NCBI GenBank assembly: GCA_003024175.1
Contig: MDYQ01000161.1
Coordinates: 1 to 64,000 of the forward strand
Length of the DNA stretch: 64,000 nt
Origin: Planoprotostelium fungivorum
Lineage: Eukaryota; Evosea; Variosea; Cavosteliida; Cavosteliaceae
Direction: 5' to 3'
Position 1 is the stretch's first letter. Every line of letters begins with the position of its first letter. The notes under the pieces were generated by a model, which was not told the DNA's origin, ran no database searches, and saw nothing but the letters and a program-made list of their open reading frames with translations. The position numbers and the translations under genes were made by a program. Below, piece after piece: positions 34,322 to 43,253 of the stretch.

Positions 34322-34666
34322 TTAAAGGGTTGAACTGGTGGGCTGGTCTCCGTTCATGGCTTGATTCTTCTTGATGGCCTCGACGGTGTTCTCGTAATCT
34401 TGAAGGATGGCTCCTGCGTTGAGCTCCGTAGATTCGATCAAGAACTCGTCCATTGCGATGGCACGATTGAGGGGGACGACGATCATGACAAATAAGACCG
34501 TGACGGGGACAATCAGAGTCTGTGCCAGCCACACTCCGTTGAGAAAACTGTCTTTTGTGGTGTTGGTAATTAATCTAAAAGCACCAGCAAGCTTTGACCC
34601 AAAGCTTTTCGTTGGTGCGTTCAGTTTCTTCTGTGTTGTCTTTGTAACCTTCTCTCCCTTTACCAT
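34322..34666 (-). CDS. Small single-pass membrane protein, unknown
   Basis: About 114 residues from the internal ATG near 34,666 (MVKGEKVTKTTQKKLN). The basic N-terminus could be a mitochondrial or cytosolic lead, then one long hydrophobic helix (AQTLIVPVTVLFVMIVVPL, about residues 50-68) and an acidic/neutral tail with a helical segment. No family recognised. It is tail-to-tail with DHX8 (120 bp) and head-to-head with the next gene (about 100 bp between start codons). Confidence 0.5.
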   Translation of the reverse strand: MVKGEKVTKTTQKKLNAPTKSFGSKLAGAFRLITNTTKDSFLNGVWLAQTLIVPVTVLFVMIVVPLNRAIAMDEFLIESTELNAGAILQDYENTVEAIKKNQAMNGDQPTSSTL

Positions 34667-34765
34667 TGTGTTGAGTTTGTGCTGATGCGATATGATGTGA
34701 TCTGATCTTGATGACACATTCTCAAGTTGAAAATTCCGCAAAACGCTCTGGAGTGGACCAGAGCG

Positions 34766-35650
34766 ATGTCCATCGAGTTACACAGATTCTTCGTGCAAAA
34801 TGCAGACGCATTGAAAGGAGGAGATGAGACCGTCAATCGATTGCAGGAGCAATGTTCCATCACAAACTGCAGCTCTGCCTTTCTGGTTGGTCAAAAGAGA
34901 AGGTGATGTGTATCGCATGGGATGACCCTTATATCCTACAGTTGTCTGACCTCTTTCGTACTTCACTATGCAATGACTTACGGAATGGAAGACAGAGAAG
35001 TCTTGTTCTTTGCGAGAAAGGGATTACAGAACATCGAATTTGCATTCCCTGCCGGTGAGGATAGCTTCACCAAGGCGGCGATGAAGAGAGTCAAGATCAA
35101 GTGATGTGCATCTTCGAGTCATGCGTGACACCTTCAGATACGTAGAGGATTGTACCTCCATGATCCACACACTCGCTCATGTTCACCTCTTGAAACGAAA
35201 ACCGGAGCTCATAATCGTCGATGACTTTAGAGGGATGGTGGGGTGTGTCACTGCAGACGTCTCAAAGGTTGACGTATAGACAGAACATCGAATGATGCAG
35301 CACGGATGCTGGCTTACCTCACAGACGCACAAAACTATCTGAACCAATTCTGGTGATTCAATGATGCCAGACGGAGACCCACTCACTCTAACAGGGCGGC
35401 AGAGGAGAAACAATGTCTCCTCCTCTTGAGCGAGATCACCAACGAAGTGACCAACATCTCACTGTATGAGAGATGGGTGCCCCTATACATCGCCATCCAA
35501 GTAGATGGCGAGGACAATGGAACGATGCATCTGTGGAGGAAGCACAAGATCACACCCACTCACGGCTTCAAGGCCAATTTCACGATACGTAAAGAAGAGC
35601 GCAGCATCCACTTGCAGTCCATCGTTCTATCCGAAACAAAGACAAACTGA
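34766..35650 (+). CDS. SWSAP1-like RecA-fold protein (Shu complex), probable
   Basis: Exons joined by short introns give MSIELHRFFVQNADALKGGD, then REVLFFARKGLQNIEFAF, VKIKYVEDCTSMIHTLAHVH, PELIIVDDFRGMV, RMLAYLTDAQNYLNQFW and a C-terminal part with HLWRKHKITP and FTIRKEERSIHL. The order, with a strand after FFARKGLQ, a VKIKYVED block and IIVDD resembling a Walker B, resembles SWSAP1, the RecA-like partner of SWS1 that promotes RAD51 loading. A standard Walker A is not visible. Stop TGA 35650 is only 27 bp from the WAVE stop on the other strand. Confidence 0.5.
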
Positions 35651-35677
35651 TGTGACTTTATATAAAGACTTTTGTAT

Positions 35678-37370
35678 TTAGTCCCATTCTTCATTGTCCT
35701 CCTCATCCGACTCTGAATCACTGCCCGCGATGGCAATGCGACGAGCCAAGATGCTGGCCACCGAGTTCGTTTCCTCCTTCGCGGGGGTGTCCGCCACAGC
35801 ACGAGTCTGGGCCGATTTGAGGTTCGCTCCCAATTTGATCTGGTTCAAAAGGCTCGATCTCTCATCAACGGGCTGAACACGATCAACATCAAGCATTCAT
35901 GAGATGCACATTGTCAGACATTAATAAACTTTACCTTTGCTCTGGCCGCGGCAGAGTTGAGTGAGACATTACCGAGGGCTCCGGCCAAGCTTCCCATGCC
36001 GCCGCCGCCACCGCCTCCACCAGAGGGTGGTGGGGGAGGAGCAGGAGCACTCGGTGGTGGGGGTGGTGCTGGAGCCCTGCGCAGTTTGAAAAGGAGATTT
36101 CCATGCAGATGAAGGACTCACGCTGGGGCGGTTGGTGCAGCCAGTGCTTGTGGTGCAGAAGTGTATGCCTGTTGAGGATAGACTTGAGAGGGCTGTTGGG
36201 GGTACACTTGAGAATGCTGAGGGGGAGGGGTGTACACCTGAGGAGGTGCCACGTATTGAGGTGCAGATGGAAAGCCAGTGGCCGCTGTCGGGGGAGGTGG
36301 TATGTATTCCTGAACTGTCGGATCGTTAAGACGATCTTCTCTTCTCTCTCACCTGCAGGTGGCGCGTAAGAAGTGTGAGACGGAGCACGCAGCGTGGAGC
36401 CAGATGGAGGCGCTGAGAAAGAAGAGACCGGTGGAGGTGAAGAGTACGCGGGAACGTTTGCATGAGAGAAATCGATCGGCTTGCCACCTTCGGCGTAGGT
36501 CAACTGAGATTGGACTGTCGAATGGGCTGCGACCTGTGGAACTTCCTCGATGATCTTCTGTCCAGTGTCTTTGTCGTAACGGACCACCACCATCTTGGCC
36601 ACCTAGGAGATGATGAGGACAGAGGACAACGTGTAAAGTGAGGAAGATGAAGGAAGACTAGATGCACCTGAACGACACCCGATTTGGTGTCTTCGGTCTG
36701 AGCCTTTTTGGCTTTCGCCGCTTTCTTCTGAGCTCTCAGTTTCTTATTGGCCTCTCTGATGCGCATCTGCTCTTCGATCCACTGTTCCAAGAAGAATTCC
36801 GGGTTAGAATAGAGTTTGAGAGCGTCCATGTTGTTTTCCATGTAAGGATTGACTCTGCTGAAACTGGGAGGCTTTTCTGCGCGACCATACGTTTGATTGA
36901 TGGAATTGGTGCGGTTGTCCTTTGTAAACAGCTGGGCTCCCTCATTCGTCGCCGACGCAAAGAAGCTTCGCTGATTGTTAAACAGAACCTCGGTTGAGGA
37001 TTTCACGAACGTATCTTCCACGGTGGGCTGCAGATTCGTTATGAGATGGAAATGCGAACCTTGCCGAGGCGCTCACCAGCAGTTGGACGGCATCTTGAAC
37101 TCTACCTCTCAATGTCTCGACCCTCTGATAAGTTGTTGATGCCTCTTTAACGATCTCGCTAAAGATGTGACTGGCGAAGGAGCACAGAGAGGCCATGTGC
37201 TCGATACAAACCACCAGAGATCCTTGGACCGCCGCATTAGACAAGTTTGCGGGGGTGGCTGTTGCCGGATTGCCTAGGAAGATGGGTGCATCTCCCCTGC
37301 GCAGGGTATAACCTGTATACTTGATCACGAACCTGAATATTCACCATGAGTCTGCGAACCTGAAAGAGGC
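35678..37370 (-). CDS. WAVE/WASF actin nucleation-promoting factor
   Basis: WAVE proteins, as part of the WAVE regulatory complex under Rac, activate Arp2/3. The minus-strand exons show the WAVE-homology domain (FASHIFSEIVKEASTTYQR, then MDALKLYSNPEFFLEQW), a Lys-rich stretch, a long proline-rich region at 36,000-36,450, a WH2 motif (RSSLLNQIKLGANLK) and the central/acidic tail VASILARRIAIAGSDSESDE...EEWD with the conserved Trp. VASILARRIA matches animal VATILSRRIA closely. The first exon is short and uncertain, within 37,300-37,370; a possible VRRLM start lies there. Stop TAA 35678. Confidence 0.88.
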
Positions 37371-37571
37371 ATTGATGGATGGATGCCGAGGGAAGAGGGA
37401 CGCTCTATGGTAAAAACAAAAATAAAAGCAATCTACAATTTACTTCATCGCCATTTTGCACGCGTTCACTCTCTCGTCATTCAGTGAAAGAGGACTCCTT
37501 CTTTCTCCTCCCACACAGACAATAGCACTGCCTCTTTCATAGAATCGAATAGTTTCTACAATTGTAATTAT

Positions 37572-38308
37572 TTATCCTCTGTACCGAGCAATCTGCTTCT
37601 GTACGAAGACAACTCCACCCGAGGTGATCATCGAGATCAAACCGATGCCCACAAATGCCGTGTAGATGATCTGTATCATTCTTTACTTTTATAGCACACT
37701 CCTCTCACCTCTGCGTATGGAAAATAAGACCCCTTGTCACGTCAATCAATAATGCTTCATCTCTCATCGTCTGTGCTCACCTGATGGATGACCATCAACC
37801 ATTTGACGTACTTCTTCTCCAACATGAAGACGTCCTTGCCAACTCTATACAATACTCCCGTCAATGCAGTGAGTCCCAATGCTATGATGATGAGCCAAAG
37901 ATTCTAATTCGAATGGAAGGTCACCGATGAATAGAAAAGAAGATAACTTTTGATGGAGGTGTCGGGCAGTCTGGGGCATTTCGAAGACAAAGTTCTTCTG
38001 CCAGAACGAACGAATCTGAAGAATCAATTTCGTGTGCTTCTGACTCAACTTCTCACCATATAAAATCCTGTCCATGATAGTAGTACCAGTGGGATACCGT
38101 GGAAGAAGACATACAAGAGGGGATATGTCAAATAGCCAGTTTGGTGCAGTTCTATCAGCCAAGACACTTCATTCTTCTCGTATCCAAAGACTTTGCGCGA
38201 CCATCGATAACAGACACCAGTCAGGGCGATGATGAGTAGACCTGGTGTCACGACTGGTGCTATCCATCCGTGGATCTTCCTTGAGTTCTTCTTAAGCGTG
38301 TCGATCAT
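37572..38308 (-). CDS. Internally duplicated four-helix membrane protein
   Basis: Start ATG 38308 (MIDTLKKNSRKIHGWIAPVV). The protein has two similar halves: PGLLIIALTGVCYRWSRKVF plus NEVSWLIELHQTGYL and a second helix, then LTALTGVLYRVGKDVFMLEK plus KYVKWLMVIHQ and a helix GIGLISMITSGGVVFV. Each half has two membrane helices and a W-x-x-x-HQ motif. Such paired His motifs occur in PepSY-type and haem-related membrane proteins, but I cannot assign a family. Exons are separated by short introns; stop TAA 37572. Its start codon is only 60 bp from that of ABCB7 on the other strand. Confidence 0.55.
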
Positions 38309-38368
38309 CTTTTCGATGATGTCGGGTTGTTTGTGTGTCACCACATGTGGTGATGACGACAGATCGTA

Positions 38369-41288
38369 ATGGCCCTGCGACAGCTACTGGTGAGAGGGTT
38401 CCAGAGTCCTAGGATATCACCTCTTTGTACTCCTACATCGCTGATTCGACCATCGTGCGGACAGCTCACCCATCGATTGACATCGACGAGAACTCCTCTT
38501 AAAAACACGATCAACGAGACCCACATTCATCACAGAGTCTATGCAACCACTGTTAATACATCAGGTAGGAGATACATCAGATATCATGCTGATTCGAGAA
38601 GAGAAGAGCAAGGGCATCAGCAATAAAATAGAGGGCAATCCTCCCGAGTTGAAGACGACCGATATACTCAGTCTGGCAAAGTATCTGTGGCCTAAGGGGG
38701 AACCGAGATTACAGGCCAGATTCTTCCTCGCATTGGCCCTGCTCGTTGGTTCGAAGGTGATTCTGAACGAAACGTTTATTTTCATCTCACCATCGACATC
38801 ACAGCTACTCAACGTCCAAGTGCCCATCTTGTTCAAGACCATCGTCGATTCGTTGAATGCCGAACCGTCCTTGATGGTCCTTCCTGTCGCCGCCATCATC
38901 GGCTGTGAGAGTCGATCTGTTTGGTGTGATTCTGATTGGACTTGAAGATGGTATCGCCAGGGCAGGTGCTGCTGGTTTCAACGAATTGAGAAGCGCTGTC
39001 TTCGCTAAAGTCGCTCAGAAGGCCATTCGAGTGAGTTTCATCTCTTCATTGTCATTCGATGAGATCATCTGATGAGGTGGCAGCAAGTGTCCACATCCAC
39101 CTTCTTTCACCTTCATTCCCTCGATTTACAGTTTCATCTGTCGAGACAGACCGGAGCCCTCTCGCGCATCATCGACCGTGGATCGAGGTTCGACTTCTAT
39201 GAAACAAAATATCTATTATTTCTTCACACAATAAGAATTTCATTCTACTCCCATCATCTAATTTGAATCATCTCTTCTCCATCATGACGAAAAATAAATA
39301 CACACATCGTCACCTCCATCATCACCCGTGACTGATGACGAGATCTTTCCATCGAGACGTCATCACTCATCTTCTTCAGAGGAATCAATTTCATCTTAAC
39401 CGCCATGGTCTTCAACATCGTCCCTACTGCACTAGAGATCGCCCTCGTCATGGGAATATTGTACAGCAGCTTCGGCGCTCCTTACAGTCTTCTCACGGGT
39501 GGTACTATGGTCACCTACGCCGCATTCACTTTCGCAGTCACCCAGTGGAGGTGAATGCGATGAACATGTGAAATGTACAAATTCACACGATCAGGACGAA
39601 ATTCAGGAAGGAGATGAACTCAACGGAAAACGAGGCCGCCGCGCGAGCGATGGACTCTCTGTTGAATTTCGAGACGGTCAAGGTGGTATAAAAATTGAAA
39701 GGATGTAGACTGATCAGAAAAGTATTTCAACAATGAGAGATTGGAGACGGATCGATACGAAGCCGTCTTGGAGAGATACGACAGGGCCGCCCTCAAATCT
39801 CAGAGTTCGTTGTCCATACTCAACTTTGGACAGGGATTCATCTTCACTCTGTCGCTGACTACCATGATGTACATGGGAGCAAAGGGGGTGGCCAACGGTG
39901 AAGTGATGTGGAATGACGTAGAATGACGTCATCAGGTACTATGACTGTGGGAGATCTGGTGATGATCAACGGCTTGCTCTTTCAGCTGTCTCTACCTCTC
40001 AATTTTCTAGGCACAGTGTACAGAGAGATCAGACAGTCACTCATCGACATGGAAATGTTGTTTCAACTGCGATCAACAAAGACTCTCGTTCAGGTCCGCC
40101 ACACCAACATATATCTCCCCATTTTATTCTATTTTATTTCGAATCGTTGACCTGATGGAACGACAGGAGAAGGAAGATGCGAAGAAGTTGGAGATCAAGG
40201 GAGGTCGAATTGAGTTGAAGAACGTAACTTTCGGCTACAACGAGAACAAGGACATCTTAAGGAATCTATCTTTCACCGCCCCCGCAGGTAAAAAGACTGC
40301 CATCGTAGGAACCAGTGGCTCGGGGTGAACCATCACGTGACCGTACGAGTTGACGAAATTTCGCAGGAAATCCACCATCTTGAGACTCTTGTACCGCTTC
40401 TACGAGCCGAAAGAAGGAGATATTTTGATCGATGGACAGAACATCAAGGACGTAACCACGGATTCTCTCAGGAGAAGTGTGGGAGTCATACCGCAGGATA
40501 CCGTGTTGTTCAACGACACCATCTTCTACAACATCGCTTATGGTAACATCGATGCGACTCGCGAGGTGATGACTCCAAGTTTTATCACCATCGTCATTAC
40601 CATAACTCTCCTGTTCATTTATGTCGCTCGACACCTTCACTTTCATCATCACCACCTTCATTGTCATCATCACCATCATCACCATCATCACCATCATCAC
40701 CATCATCAACATCAACATCAACATCAACATCATCAACATCATCAACATCATCAACATCATCACCATCATCAACATCATCAACATCATCAACATCATCAAC
40801 AACCCCATCACTGAGCGATGAGTAGGAAGTCATCTCAGCCGCCAAGAAGGCACACATCCACGAGGCCATCTTGAGGATGCCAGACGGCTACGACACCATA
40901 GTGGGTGAGAGGGGCCTCAAGATATCCGGCGGAGAGAAGCAGAGAGTCTCCATCGCTCGCGCCATCCTCAAAGACCCTTCCATCTTGTTCTTAGACGAGG
41001 TGAAGTGTCATCATCACGCACACGATGATCATGGTGATGACAAAGACGTAGGCAACCAGTGCAGTCGATACCAATACGGAAGGACTCATCCAATCTTCAC
41101 TGAACGAGCAGCTGAAGAACAGGACTTCAATTCACATCGCACACAGATTGTCCACGATCGCCGATGCCGATCTCATCATCGTGTTGGGTCCAAGTGGCGT
41201 CTTAGAACAAGGGACACACGTGGAGTTGATGCAGAAGGGAGGGGTCTATAAGAGCATGTGGATGAAGCAGGAGATGGGATCTGAATAA
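38369..41288 (+). CDS. ABCB7: ABCB7/Atm1 mitochondrial ABC half-transporter
   Basis: This inner-membrane transporter exports a sulfur-containing intermediate from mitochondria for cytosolic Fe-S protein assembly. It has a basic N-terminal leader (MALRQLL, then [14 protein letters not shown]) and a membrane domain with the Atm1 signatures [20 protein letters not shown] and [15 protein letters not shown]. The ATPase domain has Walker A GTSGSGKST (split by an intron near 40,328), [15 protein letters not shown], signature [15 protein letters not shown], Walker B FLDEATSAVD (again split) and [15 protein letters not shown]. Stop TAA 41288. Introns are short except one of about 270 nt filled with a CAT repeat. 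A membrane-protein gene starts divergently 60 bp upstream. Confidence 0.93.
40644..40812. repeat. CAT/CAA trinucleotide microsatellite in ABCB7 intron
   Basis: Runs of CATCAC and CATCAA fill most of an intron in the ATPase-domain part of ABCB7. His-rich or Asp-rich frames across it are by-products of the repeat and not genes. The length probably varies between individuals. Confidence 0.92.
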
Positions 41289-41429
41289 ATCGACAGATGT
41301 CTGATTCTGAATCGTGTTGAAATGAAAGAAGACGTAAAACAGACTGAGCGGATCCGTCGTATACGATGTCTGAATGAATATGTGACGATGATGCGATGAT
41401 GCTGATGTCGATGTGTCGATACGATGTTG

Positions 41430-41980
41430 ACGATGATTTCCAAATCGAGCTTTGTAAATTCTCTTCCCATCGCACCACCACAAGTTGGTTTCCAAAGCAA
41501 GACGTGGATCTGTGCCCGTCAGCCAAACGACTCTATCTACAACGCTCACCTTGACTCCCCGTTCGGCTTGTTCAAATAATAGACGAACTAGCCTGTCGTG
41601 AGGCTCCGTTTTCTCACTTTTTTTCAGATAGATCTCGGGGTTGATGCACCAATTCGACAAGAAGATGTTCCGTCTGGCCTCAGACATTAAAATCATATAA
41701 AATGTCATTGAATCGTGACAGACGATGTGATCACCAGCGGAGTCTCGACGAGAAATTTCAAGGAATTATTCTTCCTGACGGGAGAGAAAGAGAGGAAACG
41801 ATTGGAGCGAGTGTTGGGCTCATACAGCTCGCCCACAGTCGTATCTACAACGAGTCAGTTTTATTCGAATGCGACGATCGATCACTTGGTTGTCGTCTGA
41901 GCTGATGAACTGCAGGGCCTTGTGAGGTGTGATGACCTTCCAGAAGATCTAAATCGAAACATCATGATCCTCGCATCTGA
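41430..41980 (-). pseudogene. Truncated phospholipase D paralogue without catalytic motifs
   Basis: On the minus strand, fragments read VITPHKALQFISSDDN, GELYEPNTRSNRFLSFSPVR, then EARRNIFLSNWCINPEIYLKK and RLVRLLFEQAERGVKVSVV. These align with the end of the PH domain and the first strand-helix of a PLD enzyme, corresponding to [17 protein letters not shown] and [12 protein letters not shown] in the RasGEF-PLD gene 30 kb to the left. No HKD motif follows; the homology stops before 41,430 and the ABCB7 stop is at 41,288. Splice phases between fragments do not all resolve. It is probably a decayed or partial copy, or a gene broken by misassembly. Confidence 0.55.
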
Positions 41981-42147
41981 TGTCGTCCTTCAGACGATGT
42001 GATGTCAGCAGGCGTGGGATAGCAGGTGCCAGGCGGGAGGCGTGCAGTACTGAAATAAAATTTGGGAAGCAGAGGTTGCTGACTTTTTATCTTTGGTGAA
42101 ATTGTTTGATTGCGGCCAATTCACCTTTTGAACATAACTGTATAAGG
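41981..42147. other. Spacer, nothing recognised
   Basis: A short region between the PLD fragment and the ankyrin gene. It presumably holds the ankyrin gene's 3' end. No other signal seen. Confidence 0.3.
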
Positions 42148-42912
42148 TTATACGGGGGAATCCTGGGGAAAACGGGTAGATTCCGGCAATAAAAGGCCAT
42201 ATTGGTCCGTTATATGATTCTCGTGGGCTGCCTGGTCTTGTGCTGATAGATCTACACGTGGATCGGCCAGAAGCAGCTTCACTGTCTGGACATGGCCTCG
42301 AAGTGATGCTCCCTTGATGGCTGCCTGGTATCGTGCTGATGGATCCACTCGAGGATCGGACAAGAGAAGTCTGACCATCTCATGCTTGCCGCTTAATGAT
42401 GCGCTGATGATAGCCTCGTTATCTTGTGTAGACGGATCGACGTGAGGGTACATTAAGAGAAGCCTAGCTAAGTCACAATGACCCCCCAACGCTGCATTGA
42501 TGATGGCCTTGTCGTCTCGTGCTGATGGATCCACACGAGGGTCCTCCAAGAGATGCATGACGAGGTCACAATTGCCCCTCGACGCTGCATTGATGATGGC
42601 TTCGTTGTCTTTTGCTGATGGATCCACGCGAGGATCGGCCATCAGTAATCGGGCCATCTGATTTCCAGAATGCATCATTGCGTTTCTGATGGCCAGGTTA
42701 TTCCATGCTGATGGATCCACACGAGGATCGGCCAAGAGAAACTTGACGATTTGGTATTCGTTACAATAGACAGCTTGTCCGATGACATAGTTGTGGTGCA
42801 TCGTTGGATCCAGCTTACCGCGAGACAATAGGTAACGAACAGATCTCGTCTTGTGATCTGTCGCTGCCAGATAGAGGTCGTAGTCAGTCAGCCAGTCCGT
42901 GAGACCGTCCAC
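42148..42912 (-). CDS. Intronless ankyrin-repeat protein
   Basis: A 254-residue single-exon protein made almost entirely of about seven 33-34 residue ankyrin repeats with an unusually uniform consensus (LLLADPRVDPSA, then DNEAIINAA.RGH.DLVR). Ankyrin stacks bind proteins. The DPRVDPSA type with near-identical units is common in protist gene families and in large DNA viruses, and the lack of introns stands out among spliced neighbours. No signal peptide, F-box or other domain is attached. Start ATG 42912; an internal ATG is also possible. Stop TAA 42148. Confidence 0.85.
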   Translation of the reverse strand: MDGLTDWLTDYDLYLAATDHKTRSVRYLLSRGKLDPTMHHNYVIGQAVYCNEYQIVKFLLADPRVDPSAWNNLAIRNAMMHSGNQMARLLMADPRVDPSAKDNEAIINAASRGNCDLVMHLLEDPRVDPSARDDKAIINAALGGHCDLARLLLMYPHVDPSTQDNEAIISASLSGKHEMVRLLLSDPRVDPSARYQAAIKGASLRGHVQTVKLLLADPRVDLSAQDQAAHENHITDQYGLLLPESTRFPQDSPV

Positions 42913-43017
42913 TATAGAAGGTGAGGGGGTGTGGTGACCATGTCATCGCTGAGCGAGAACTCTCTCTGATTTGTGGCGTCTGGTGGAGAAAGAATTTCTA
43001 GTATGCCTGTTCAAAAA

Positions 43018-43062
43018 CTTATATCCATGCTGAGATCGTCACGATCTCAGCATGGATATAAG
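43018..43062. repeat. Perfect 21-bp inverted repeat with 3-nt loop
   Basis: CTTATATCCATGCTGAGATCG at 43,018-43,038 is followed by TCA and then its exact reverse complement at 43,042-43,062. The hairpin could form in DNA (cruciform) or RNA. It lies between the ankyrin gene and a secreted-protein gene that diverge from each other, so it could be a regulatory element, a small-RNA precursor-like fold, or the remnant of a foldback element. No T-run follows. Confidence 0.9.
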
Positions 43063-43112
43063 GGGTCCGGAACATGAACGCATTTTCTACCGATTTCACG
43101 ACAAATTTCCAC

Positions 43113-43205
43113 CGCAAACTGTCAATGCATTTCATCTCACGGTACAAAAACGACACATGACCGTGAGATGACTGGTTCATGTGCCACCAGATAGGACAGT
43201 TTGCG
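43113..43205. repeat. Nested inverted repeats upstream of secreted-protein gene
   Basis: Outer arms are CGCAAACTGTC (43,113-43,123) and GACAGTTTGCG (43,195-43,205). Inner arms are CATCTCACGGT (43,133-43,143) and ACCGTGAGATG (43,160-43,170). Both pairs are perfect 11-mers. An additional ACATGAAC/GTTCATGT pair near 43,071 and 43,174 would cross the outer stem. The set ends 49 bp before the ATG at 43,254, so it lies in the promoter or leader of that gene. Confidence 0.8.
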
Positions 43206-43253
43206 TGTCCTTGGGCGTTCTATTGATCATAATCGCGTTGCACAGGCGGCAGC

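Noticed and set aside
40621-40821. His-rich, Ile/Asn-rich and Asp-rich reading frames on both strands
   Set aside because: They are translations of the CAT/CAA microsatellite inside an ABCB7 intron.
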